A stretch of 64,000 nt of DNA. Origin: AP-15 sp963762575. GTDB taxonomy: Bacteria > Pseudomonadota > Alphaproteobacteria > ATCC43930 > CGMCC-115725. Below the pieces are notes generated by a model. It was not told where the DNA came from. It did no database searches and saw only the letters and a list, made by a program, of their open reading frames with translations. Positions within the stretch are counted from its first letter, which is position 1. Each line of letters starts with the position of its first letter. Below, in pieces: positions 54,399 through 62,580 of this stretch. The translations under genes were made by a program, and so were the position numbers. The stretch covers positions 1-64,000 of the forward strand of contig CAVXLL010000025.1 in assembly GCA_963762575.1 (NCBI GenBank), given 5' to 3'.

Positions 54399-54913
54399 GA
54401 TTGCCCCATCGCCTGCAGGATCGCCGCGACGATGTTGGGATAGGCACCGCAGCGGCAGATGTTGCCGCTCATCAGCTCGCGAATCTCGTCGGCGGTCTTC
54501 GCTCTGCCTTCGGCGATCAGGCCGGCGGCCGAGCAGATCTGTCCCGGCGTGCAGTAGCCGCACTGGAACGCGTCGTGGTCGATGAACGCCTGTTGCAGCG
54601 CATGCAGCGCGCCATCTGTCGCCAGGCCCTCGATGGTGGTCACTTTGGCGCCGTCCTGCATAACCGCCAGCGTGAGGCAGGAATTGATCCGCCGCCCGTC
54701 CACCACCACGGTACACGCGCCGCATTGGCCGTGATCGCAGCCCTTCTTGGTGCCGGTCAGGTCGAGATGGTCGCGCAGCGCATCGAGCAGGGTCGTCCAC
54801 GGCGCGACCGTGAGTTGCGTCTCGACGCCGTTGACGATCAGCACGATCGAAATTTTAGCCGGCGGTGCGACGGTCTCCCGGACCGGCCCCGCCGCTGTTG
54901 TTGTCTGCACCAT
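54395..54913 (-). CDS. paoA: [2Fe-2S] subunit of aldehyde dehydrogenase (PaoA/YagT-like)
   Basis: About 172 residues. The plant-ferredoxin cluster motif is GCDHGQCGACTVVVDGRRIN with NSCLTLA completing four cysteines; the second cluster is in AFQCGYCTPGQICSAAGLIA and MSGNICRCGAYPNIVAAILQ. I start it at 54913, where gcggaga lies six bases ahead of the ATG; upstream ATGs at 54919 and 54928 are possible. In E. coli PaoA the N-terminus carries a Tat signal; here no RR motif is visible after this start, although an upstream reading has MRRMLM. Location is therefore uncertain. It is the first gene of the pao operon. Confidence 0.92.
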   Translation of the reverse strand: MVQTTTAAGPVRETVAPPAKISIVLIVNGVETQLTVAPWTTLLDALRDHLDLTGTKKGCDHGQCGACTVVVDGRRINSCLTLAVMQDGAKVTTIEGLATDGALHALQQAFIDHDAFQCGYCTPGQICSAAGLIAEGRAKTADEIRELMSGNICRCGAYPNIVAAILQAMGQS

Positions 54914-55471
54914 TAGCATTCTCCGCATAGGTCCGGCAGGTTCGCGCACCAACACGGCCCCTTTCCGCTAGTTAACCGCCATCGGTCCGCATCGATCCCA
55001 GGCCGCGCTATCGGGCGTTGCCCGGGACGGGTGCTGCAACACAAACCCTCACCCGCCTTGCTGCGCTCGGCACCTCTCCCGTGGTTGTGCAAGAGGGGAC
55101 CAAGCTTGAAGCAGTTGGTCGGTGAGGTTGGTGCCGCGACCCGGAGTTCTTGCGCAGCGCGGGATAACCGCGGCAGCCGCCGTGGGGCTTTCATTGCGAG
55201 TTGTTCACCGGCCGGCGCGGCCCGCCGACCCTGGATGAAACCTCTACCAGAACGCTTTCCCGGCGAAAGCCGGGACCCATCGATCCGCCTGCTGAGCGCT
55301 GGAAGGGTGGGCTCCGGCTTTCGCCGGGGAAGCGCTTTAACATATCGCGTTGTGGAACCATGTTGTTTCCGGTTAGCGAAGCGAAGCAATCTCGGCCAGA
55401 TGAGCGCTCGCTGGGGTCGGGATTGCCGCGTCGCGCGAGGCGCTCCTCACAATGACATTGCGTTTCGGTGG
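54914..55471. other. Intergenic region with dispersed repeat elements
   Basis: About 560 bases with no supported gene, upstream of paoA and downstream of the transglutaminase gene. It holds a ccctcaccc...cacctctcccg element at 55045-55080, an inverted pair at 55254-55333 and, at 55425-55460, a stretch ending cgctcctcacaatgacat, a sequence type commonly found in extragenic repeats of alphaproteobacteria. The promoter of paoA should lie in the right-hand 60 bases next to 54914. Confidence 0.6.
55254..55333. repeat. Inverted pair of 25-base palindromic elements
   Basis: Positions 55254-55278 contain the hairpin core cccggcgaaagccggg; 55309-55333 carry the same element on the other strand, matching at 22 of 25 bases. 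The core folds by itself with a GAAA tetraloop, and the two copies can also pair with each other across 30 bases. This is a typical extragenic palindromic repeat of alphaproteobacteria. Confidence 0.8.
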
Positions 55472-56395
55472 CTAGCCCATGACTCCCGCGGCGTGCGAGC
55501 CGCTTGCCACTTGGCGGTCCGTCCCACGTGCGGTCTCGGCGGTCACTTCGACCTCGACCGTCATGCCCAGCGAATCCGATGGAAAACCGGTCCAGGTGCC
55601 TGAAACCGGCACCGCCTGCCGCGGGTCGCGCGCCACGGCCACGCGGATCAGATCGCGATTGCCGACGATGCCGTTCGTCGGGTCGAACTCGACCCAGCCG
55701 GCTCCCGGCAGATAAACCCGCAGCCAGGCGTGTGTGGCGCCGCCACCGACCCGCCGGCCTTCGTGAACGTAGAGATAGCCTGATACGAAATGTGCAGCGA
55801 GCCCGAGCGCGCGCACAGCTTCCATCATCAGGACGGTGAAATCGCGGCAGCTGCCGCTCCCCAGCCGCAAGGTCCTGACCGGGTCCTGGACACCGGGTTC
55901 TTCACGCTTGACGTATGTCAGGTTCTGCCTGATCGCATAGGTCATCGCGGCAAGCATTTCCGTCGTATCGGTGCGGCCGTCATGGCGCAAGAACTGCCGC
56001 GCCCACTGGTCGACTTCGTGCTCTGGATCGAGATATTGCCGCTCCATGGCCCGCAACAGATCGGGCATTTCGTCGGCGCCGTAGGTGAAGGGGTATCGTC
56101 GCGCATATTCCTCGATTTGAAAGTCGAGGACTTCGGTCGGGGACTGCTCGAGACGAATTACGCTCTCGAAGCGCAGCTCCTGAGCTCGCCCGCTGAACCG
56201 GGCAACGGCGACGCAGTTGCCGAACACGTCGTGGACCCATCGAATATCCGCGGGTTCCGGCGTGATCACCAGCTTAGCCTCGAGCAATTTCTGGTCGTAG
56301 TAGTCGCGCGGCCGCAGCATCATGCGGTGCTCGCCGAATGCGACGGGTTGCTTGTAGCAATAGGTGGTGAGGTGCTTGACGGTAAGGACGGGCAT
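55472..56395 (-). CDS. Transglutaminase-like family protein
   Basis: A 307-residue protein of the bacterial transglutaminase-like cysteine protease group. MPVLTVKHLTTYCYKQPVAF opens the N-terminal beta domain; the catalytic triad lies in GSGSCRDFTVLMMEAVRALG (Cys), GGGATHAWLRVYLPGAGWVE (His) and FDPTNGIVGNRDLIRVAVAR (Asp). The start at 56395 is certain; the frame runs on to 57073 but only by chance. It is the last gene of the conserved ATP-grasp, alpha-E, transglutaminase trio, predicted to make and process small peptides. Confidence 0.93.
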   Translation of the reverse strand: MPVLTVKHLTTYCYKQPVAFGEHRMMLRPRDYYDQKLLEAKLVITPEPADIRWVHDVFGNCVAVARFSGRAQELRFESVIRLEQSPTEVLDFQIEEYARRYPFTYGADEMPDLLRAMERQYLDPEHEVDQWARQFLRHDGRTDTTEMLAAMTYAIRQNLTYVKREEPGVQDPVRTLRLGSGSCRDFTVLMMEAVRALGLAAHFVSGYLYVHEGRRVGGGATHAWLRVYLPGAGWVEFDPTNGIVGNRDLIRVAVARDPRQAVPVSGTWTGFPSDSLGMTVEVEVTAETARGTDRQVASGSHAAGVMG

Positions 56396-56403
56396 CGGTC
56401 CGC

Positions 56404-57393
56404 CTATTGCGAGCTTGCCGTCTGCGCCGGAGGCGTCTCGCGGGTGTAGCCAAAAAACGCGATCGAGAGTTCGCGGGTTACCGCCATCAGCTGCCCCTGG
56501 ATCGAATCGAGAAACTCGTGAAGCCCGCTGCGCAAGATCGCCGATATCTCGAACGTGCCCAGCACTGCCTGCAGCCGGTCGAGCTCTTCGGCCGCGTCGT
56601 TGCCGTCGCGTAGCCCATGGTGCGATTTGACCTCGCCGAGCAGCCGCCCAACCTCGCGCACGCAGTGATGGACGGAGCGCGGGAACGCGTTGTTCAGCAG
56701 CATAAAGCCCGCCACCCGCGCCGGCGTCGTGCTGGCGGCATGCAATCTCCGGTAAGCGTGATATCCGGCTGCCGAGCGCAGCAGCGCATTCCATTGGCTG
56801 ACATCGATCGGCGAGCCGACATCGGATAGGCTCGGCAGCAGAAGATGATATTTGATGTCGAGAAGGCGCGTCGTCTGGTCGGCCCGTTCGATGTACCGGC
56901 CGATCTGGTAGAAGTACCAGCCCTGGTCGCGGAAGAACGTCCCTTCGGTGATGCCGGTATGGGTCTGGCAGCCTTCCTTTATCATCGCAAACAACGCCGC
57001 CAGATTGCCGGGTATAAGATCTTCCGTACTCAGCTCCGATAAGCGATTGTAGAACACGTTGAGCTGAACCCACATCTCGGTGGAGATGAACGGCCGCAGT
57101 GTGCGAGCGTTCTCGCGCGCGTAGCGGATTGTGCTGACGATCGAGGTCGGATTGTCGCCGTCGATGACATAAAAGGCCACGACGCTGTGTGCAGCGGGCG
57201 CGTCGTGACTGGCGAAAAAACGCTCCTCATCCGAGTTCAGCTGAACGATCGACCGCCAGTTCTGACCGCCGCGGCTGTCCCGCGAGAAGGTCTCGTTGAC
57301 GTCGAGAATCCGCGCGAGGTTCTCGGCGCGCTCGACATAACGCGCCAGCCAAAAGATGCAATCCGCGTAGCGGGCGAGCAGGACGTCAGGCAA
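56404..57393 (-). CDS. Alpha-E domain protein
   Basis: A 329-residue all-helical protein of the alpha-E (DUF403) family. LLARYADCIFWLARYVERAE at the N-terminus and GWYFYQIGRYIERADQTTRL in the middle are the two matching ARYxERAE/GRYIERAD motifs. NNAFPRSVHHCVREVGRLLG and FEISAILRSGLHEFLDSIQG follow. Its biochemical role is unknown; it always travels with the circularly permuted ATP-grasp enzyme. Eight bases overlap that upstream gene and nine bases separate it from the transglutaminase. Confidence 0.95.
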   Translation of the reverse strand: MPDVLLARYADCIFWLARYVERAENLARILDVNETFSRDSRGGQNWRSIVQLNSDEERFFASHDAPAAHSVVAFYVIDGDNPTSIVSTIRYARENARTLRPFISTEMWVQLNVFYNRLSELSTEDLIPGNLAALFAMIKEGCQTHTGITEGTFFRDQGWYFYQIGRYIERADQTTRLLDIKYHLLLPSLSDVGSPIDVSQWNALLRSAAGYHAYRRLHAASTTPARVAGFMLLNNAFPRSVHHCVREVGRLLGEVKSHHGLRDGNDAAEELDRLQAVLGTFEISAILRSGLHEFLDSIQGQLMAVTRELSIAFFGYTRETPPAQTASSQ

Positions 57394-58810
57394 CGACCCA
57401 GGTATCCTTCGAGCCGCCGCCTTGCGACGAATTTACCACCAGAGAGCCGCGGCGCAGCGCCACCCGAGTCAACCCGCCGGGCAGGATCCAGGTGCTCGAT
57501 CCGGTGACCGCAAAGGGCCGCAGATCGACGTGCCGGGGCTCGACATGGCCCTCGACCAGGGTCGGCGCGACCGACAATTTGATGCAGGGCTGGCTGATGT
57601 AATTCGCCGGGTCGGCAATGAGCTTCGCGCGGCATTCGTCGAGCTCTTCCCGGCTCGCCTTGGGACCGACCGTAATGCCGTAGCCGCCAGCCTCGCCGAC
57701 CGGCTTCACGACCAGCTCGGTCAAATTGTCGAGCGTGTAGCGCAGCGCCGCCGGCTCGCGGCAGATGTGGGTCTCGACATTCTGGAGTATCGGCTCCTGC
57801 GCGAGGTAATAGCGAATAACGCGCGGCATGTAGGAGTAGACGGCCTTGTCGTCGGCAACACCGGTTCCGACGGCATTGGCAAGCGCGAGGTTCCCTGCCC
57901 GATAGGCCCGCATCAGCCCCGGCACACCAAGCATGCTTCCGGGCAGGAAGACTTCGGGATCGAGATAATCGTCGTCGATCCGCCGATAGATCACATCGAC
58001 CCGCGACAGACCACGGGTGGTTCGCATAAATACGCGGTCGTCCTCGACCAAGAGATCCCGCCCCTCGACCAATGGCACGCCCATCTCGCGCGCCAGGAAT
58101 ACGTGTTCGAAATAGGCGGAATTGTAGGTTCCGGGGGACAACAGGACCACACGCGGATCGGCGATTCCGGCGGGCGCCACCTCATGCAATGCGGAGATCA
58201 ATTTCGCGCCGTAGTTCTCGATCGGCCGCAAGCCGATCTCGTCCAGCAGATCGGGAAAGGCCCGCAGCATCATGTGGCGGTTTTCGACGACATAGCTTAC
58301 CCCGGAGGGCGTCCGCGCATTGTCCTCAAGGACGAGGAAGGTGCCGTGCTCGTCCCGCACGATATCGGTGCCGCAGATATTGACATAGGTCTTGTGCGGC
58401 AGATCGATGCCGCGCATCGCCGGGCGATAGTTGCGGTTGCCGAGGATCAGATCCGGCGGGATGATGCCGTCCCGCAGGACGTGCTGCTTATGATAGATGT
58501 CGTCGAGCAGCAAGTTGATCGCGGTGATCCGCTGCGTGATGCCGCTCTCGAGCTGTTGCCATTCCTCGCCCGACAGGATCCGTGGGATCACGTCGAATGG
58601 CAGGATCCGGTCGATCCTTTTGGCTTCCGAATAAACTGTAAACGTGATACCGAGATTGTAGAGTTCGGCATTGGCATTGCCCGCGCGTTGCTCCAGGGCC
58701 GCGATCGACAGGCCGGAAAGGCGCTCCCTGACTACCCGGCTCGCCGCACTCTGCAGCATCTCGCAATAGAAGCCTTGCGCATCGTAATCGTCGAGGACCG
58801 AGGGGTTCAT
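57386..58810 (-). CDS. Circularly permuted ATP-grasp type 2 protein
   Basis: A 474-residue enzyme of the DUF404/DUF407 (CP_ATPgrasp_2) family. GITFTVYSEAKRIDRILPFD and DVIPRILSGEEWQQLESGIT, NRNYRPAMRGIDLPHKTYVN with CGTDIVRDEHGTFLVLEDNA are the conserved blocks; VVKPVGEAGGYGITVGPKAS near residue 390 binds ATP. The family is predicted to link amino acids by an ATP-dependent amide-bond reaction. It heads a three-gene operon. The native start at 58810 (MNPSVLDDYDAQGFYCEMLQ) fits relatives. Confidence 0.95.
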   Translation of the reverse strand: MNPSVLDDYDAQGFYCEMLQSAASRVVRERLSGLSIAALEQRAGNANAELYNLGITFTVYSEAKRIDRILPFDVIPRILSGEEWQQLESGITQRITAINLLLDDIYHKQHVLRDGIIPPDLILGNRNYRPAMRGIDLPHKTYVNICGTDIVRDEHGTFLVLEDNARTPSGVSYVVENRHMMLRAFPDLLDEIGLRPIENYGAKLISALHEVAPAGIADPRVVLLSPGTYNSAYFEHVFLAREMGVPLVEGRDLLVEDDRVFMRTTRGLSRVDVIYRRIDDDYLDPEVFLPGSMLGVPGLMRAYRAGNLALANAVGTGVADDKAVYSYMPRVIRYYLAQEPILQNVETHICREPAALRYTLDNLTELVVKPVGEAGGYGITVGPKASREELDECRAKLIADPANYISQPCIKLSVAPTLVEGHVEPRHVDLRPFAVTGSSTWILPGGLTRVALRRGSLVVNSSQGGGSKDTWVVA

Positions 58811-58968
58811 CTGCCTGCTCGAAAGATCGGCCAGGAAGCCCAGGCAAGCATTTTCTGCGCCAGCGGATATTTGTGACGCGACCCCGCGGACCGCGCTAGC
58901 TCGGCGCTCATCTTTTGGGCAGTCGCCACGGCCGCGCCGATTTAATGCGCCGATTTAATACCGGGCAC

Positions 58969-60141
58969 TCACGCCGCCAGCTCCAGGATCTCCCGCAGTT
59001 GCGCGGGCCCGGCAATGGGCCGGGGGTTGCGCGGGACCCACGGGGTCGCCATCGCGCCTTCGGCGAGGCGCGCGAAGCTGTCCGGCCCGATCCGCACCGC
59101 CCCGAGGCTGCGCGGCATGCCGAGAGCTGCGATGAACGCGTCGAGCACATCGCCGGCGTCCTCGCCGCGATGGCCCATCGCGGCGGCGACCAGCGCTTGG
59201 CGCTCGGCGTTGACCGGCTTGTTCCAGCGCATGACCGCCGGCAGCATGATGCACGAGGTGTGCCCGTGCGGGATATCGAAGAGGGCGCCGAGCACATAGC
59301 CGATGCCGTGGCTCGCCCCCATCGGCACACCGCTGGCGAGCGGCCCCATCGACAGCCACGACCCGATCTGACAATCGAGCCGGCCCTCCAGGTCGCCCGG
59401 ATCAGACTTGACGCGAGGCAGACCACGAGTGAGCAGCGCCAAGCCATGCAGAGCTTGGGCGTCGGCGAACGGGTTGGCTTCCCGGGAGCAGATGCCTTCG
59501 ACGCAATGGTCGACCGCGCGGATGCCGGTCGACAGCCACAACCATTCGGGCGTGTGCACTGTGACGGCCGGATCGAGCATCACCGTGCGCGGGATGATCT
59601 GCGGGTGGCGGAACAGCTCCTTGACCCGATGCCGCTCGTCGGTAACGCCGGCAATGGCGCTGAACTCGCCCGCTGACAATGTCGTCGGCACCGTGATCTG
59701 CCGCACCACGGGCGCGTTGCAGGGCGGCGGCCCGAGGGCGCCGTCCGGCCCCTCGACCGGACGCAGGCTGTCGAGCGCCTCCGCGCTACGGACATCGTTT
59801 GCAAGGCACAGCTGCACCGCCTTGGCGCCGTCGGTCACCGAGCCGCCGCCGATCGTAACGATCAAATCGGCGCCGACCTCGCGCGCCGCCGCGGCGGCCT
59901 CGATCACGGCGCCCCGCGGCGTATGCGGCGGCATTCGGTCGAACACGCCCGAGACGCGGTTGCCGAGCGCACGGCGCACCGCCGCGCCCTCGTCCGTCCT
60001 GCGGTTGAGCGTGCCGCTCACCATCAGAAACACGCGCTGGACATCGAGGCGACGCACCTCATCGGCGATGGCCTCGGCGGCGGGCTTGCCAAACAAGACC
60101 GCCTCCATCGCGCCAAAGGCGACGCGCCCGGAATGCGGCAT
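58969..60141 (-). CDS. Iron-containing alcohol dehydrogenase / maleylacetate reductase-like
   Basis: A 390-residue group III dehydrogenase. MPHSGRVAFGAMEAVLFGKP begins the nucleotide-binding half with DLIVTIGGGSVTDGAKAVQL. The metal site lies in RAVDHCVEGICSREANPFAD and GASHGIGYVLGALFDIPHGH. The nearest family is maleylacetate reductase, which ends chloro- and hydroxyaromatic degradation, though simple alcohol dehydrogenases look similar. The reading to 60636 is a spurious extension across the M20 gene. Two bases separate it from the amidohydrolase, indicating an operon. Confidence 0.9.
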   Translation of the reverse strand: MPHSGRVAFGAMEAVLFGKPAAEAIADEVRRLDVQRVFLMVSGTLNRRTDEGAAVRRALGNRVSGVFDRMPPHTPRGAVIEAAAAAREVGADLIVTIGGGSVTDGAKAVQLCLANDVRSAEALDSLRPVEGPDGALGPPPCNAPVVRQITVPTTLSAGEFSAIAGVTDERHRVKELFRHPQIIPRTVMLDPAVTVHTPEWLWLSTGIRAVDHCVEGICSREANPFADAQALHGLALLTRGLPRVKSDPGDLEGRLDCQIGSWLSMGPLASGVPMGASHGIGYVLGALFDIPHGHTSCIMLPAVMRWNKPVNAERQALVAAAMGHRGEDAGDVLDAFIAALGMPRSLGAVRIGPDSFARLAEGAMATPWVPRNPRPIAGPAQLREILELAA

Positions 60142-60143
60142 GG

Positions 60144-61367
60144 TCAGCTGCTCCCGCTCTGCGTCAGAAAGCGGTGGGCGATCGAGGCATGCATCGCGAT
60201 GCCCGCCGCCATGCAGTCCTCGTTCAATATCATACGGTTGGAGTGGCACGGCGCGACATGGTCGTGCTCGCGACGGCCCTCCGGCATGACGCCGAGAAAC
60301 ATCATGCAGCCGGGCATGCGCTGTAATACGTAGGAGAAATCCTCCGCCCCCATGATCGGCGCCGGCCGGTCGATGTAATTCTCCGCGCCAAGCAGCTCCG
60401 TGGCGACAGACCGGGCGAAATCGACAAAGGCGGGATCGTTGACCGTCACCGGATAACCGCGTTTCACGGTGACCTCGGCTTCGCAAAAATGAGCGGCGGC
60501 GACATTGGCCGCGACCCGCCGAAGACCTTCCTGCGCCCTCTCGCGTGCTCTTTCCGAGGTCGCGCGCAACGTGCCGACCATCTCGGCCTTCTCGGGTATG
60601 ACGTTGTTCGTCGTGCCGGCAGTCACTTTGGCGCAAGTCAGCACAACCGGGTCGAACACATCGATCCTGCGAGTCACCATCGTCTGCAGGGCCAAGCCGA
60701 TTTCGAAGGCGACCGGGATCGGATCGACCGCGTCTTGCGGCATCGAGGCGTGACCACCGCGGCCCTTCACCGTGACTGTCCAGTAATCGGCCGAAGCCAA
60801 CATCGGGCCGGGCCGGCCGAGAATGGCGCCGGCCGGGACCCCGGGCCAGATGTGCAAGGCGAACGCCGCGTCCGGCTTGGGATCGGCGTCGATGAGGCCG
60901 TCCTCGATCATCAGCCGGGCGCCGGCGTGACCTTCCTCGCCCGGCTGGAACATGAATTTGACCGTGCCGGCCAGCTCGTCGCGATGCCGGTGCAGCAAAT
61001 GCACCGCCTGAACCAGCATTGCCGTATGCGCGTCGTGCCCGCAGGCGTGCATATGCCCGGGTATTTTGCTGGCAAAGTCGAGACCGGTTTCTTCCGGCAT
61101 CGGCAATGCGTCCATGTCGCCGCGCAACAGGATCGTGCGGCCGGTCTGCGTACCAGGCTTTCTGCCGGCCAGCGAGACCACGAGACCCGAGGTCGACGGT
61201 CCACGGGCAATTTCCACATCGAGACCCTGCAACCCCTCGAGCACCGCCGCGGTCGTCAGCGGCAGATCGAGGCCCAACTCGGGCTCGCCGTGAATTCGCC
61301 GGCGCAGGGCCACAGCCGCGGGCAGCAAGCCGCGCGCCTCATCGAGAAAATATTGCAACTCGGACAT
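60144..61367 (-). CDS. M20 family amidohydrolase (hippurate hydrolase-like)
   Basis: A 407-residue zinc peptidase/amidohydrolase. LRRRIHGEPELGLDLPLTTA, ILLRGDMDALPMPEETGLDF, GHMHACGHDAHTAMLVQAVH and FQPGEEGHAGARLMIEDGLI carry the metal ligands and general base. KGRGGHASMPQDAVDPIPVA opens the dimerisation domain. IMGAEDFSYVLQRMPGCMMF near the end has the last ligand region. It hydrolyses N-acyl amino acids, hippurate-like amides or related compounds. The start could be 61367 or 61376. It lies in one unit with the dehydrogenase at 58969. Confidence 0.94.
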   Translation of the reverse strand: MSELQYFLDEARGLLPAAVALRRRIHGEPELGLDLPLTTAAVLEGLQGLDVEIARGPSTSGLVVSLAGRKPGTQTGRTILLRGDMDALPMPEETGLDFASKIPGHMHACGHDAHTAMLVQAVHLLHRHRDELAGTVKFMFQPGEEGHAGARLMIEDGLIDADPKPDAAFALHIWPGVPAGAILGRPGPMLASADYWTVTVKGRGGHASMPQDAVDPIPVAFEIGLALQTMVTRRIDVFDPVVLTCAKVTAGTTNNVIPEKAEMVGTLRATSERARERAQEGLRRVAANVAAAHFCEAEVTVKRGYPVTVNDPAFVDFARSVATELLGAENYIDRPAPIMGAEDFSYVLQRMPGCMMFLGVMPEGRREHDHVAPCHSNRMILNEDCMAAGIAMHASIAHRFLTQSGSS

Positions 61368-61594
61368 GACGGCCATTCTCCGCATCTGCCGGCTCGAAGG
61401 AACCAGCTTATGGCAGAACGCTCGGTATTGCGACAACCGCGGCTTGTGGGGTCGAGCCCGAACGGACAAACCCCGCCCGTCAAGCCAAGCCGCCCACAAC
61501 CTCAAAACTCCCAAATCAGCTGAGTTTCGGCTATGCCTGAGTTTCCCCGGACGGCCCTGCCGCGCGCGGGGGAGGGTTGGGGTGGGGCTCAGCC

Positions 61595-62475
61595 TTAGCC
61601 GAAGTGCCGTAAGAGCCACCGGAGCGTCTTCTCCGGCGCTTCCTCCGGGACGTAGTGGCCGCAGTCGACGGGCCCGCCGGTGACTTCGGTCGCGTAATCC
61701 CGCCAGACCGCGAGCACATCGCCGTAGACCGTACCGGTATGGCTCTTTGCGCCCCATAGGACGAGCAGCGGGCTGGCGACTTTATGGCCGGCCTTCCGGT
61801 CGGCTTCATCCATTTCGAAGTCGCAGGTCGGGCACGCCCGGTAGTCCTCGCAGGAGCCGCGGATCGTTTTCCAATTGAAGCACGGACGTATTCGGCGAAG
61901 GCTTCGGGATCGAAAAAGGCGAGCCCGATGCCGGGCTTCGACAGTTTCTTCTCCATGAACCATTGCGCCGGCACACCGGCCATCATCCGCTCGGGCAGGT
62001 CGTAAGGCTGGGCCATGAACAGCCAATGCCAAGATTTCAATGCCCAGTTTTTCGAGGCGTTGGTCCAGATGTGGTAATTCGGCAGGATGTCGATGACCGC
62101 CGCCCGCTCGACCCGCTCGGGGTGGTCGAGGCACATGCGGTGAACCGTGCGGGCGCCGCGGTCGTGGCCGGCGGCGAAGAACTCGCGGTAACCAAGCTTC
62201 TCCATAACCTCAACCTGGTCCTGCGCCATCGCACGGAACGAATATTCGATGTGGTTCTCACCGCCCTCTTCGGGCCCGACGCTGTCGCCATAGCCGCGCA
62301 GATCCGCCGCGACGACGTGGAAATGCTGCGCCAGCCCTCCGGCGATCTTGTGCCAGGAGACATGGGTCAAGGGGTTGCCGTGCAGCAGTAACAATGGCGG
62401 ACCGTCGCCGCCGTGCCGCAGATGGATTCGCGCGCCGCTCGTCGCGATCTCCGTCCGGGTGAACCCTTCGAACAT
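61595..62475 (-). pseudogene. Haloacetate dehalogenase-like alpha/beta hydrolase, frameshifted
   Basis: The start at 62475 (MFEGFTRTEIATSGARIHLR) follows a strong aaggagg site. LLLLHGNPLTHVSWHKIAGG, VVAADLRGYGDSVGPEEGGE and the nucleophile elbow FFAAGHDRGARTVHRMCLDH (GHDRG, the aspartate of haloalkane-type dehalogenases) are intact. Near 61880-61885 one base is missing; the other frame continues with CFNWKTIRGSCEDYRACPTC, SPLLVLWGAKSHTGTVYGDV and GGPVDCGHYVPEEAPEKTLR, the catalytic histidine region. Together they form an ordinary hydrolase of about 292 residues. If the shift is real, the histidine is lost and the enzyme is dead. Confidence 0.85.
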
Positions 62476-62580
62476 CCTTTGCCTCCTTGCTCGCCGTGAA
62501 CCGCAGGTTAGCCCAACTCCGCCTTCCATCGCGACCACCTCGCACGGTAGACTGATACCGCACGGAGGAGCGAGGGTGCG

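Noticed and set aside
58811..58968. Possible small gene or RNA between the ATP-grasp and dehydrogenase genes
   Set aside because: Only 158 bases, with no start signal, stable fold or conserved motif that I can identify.
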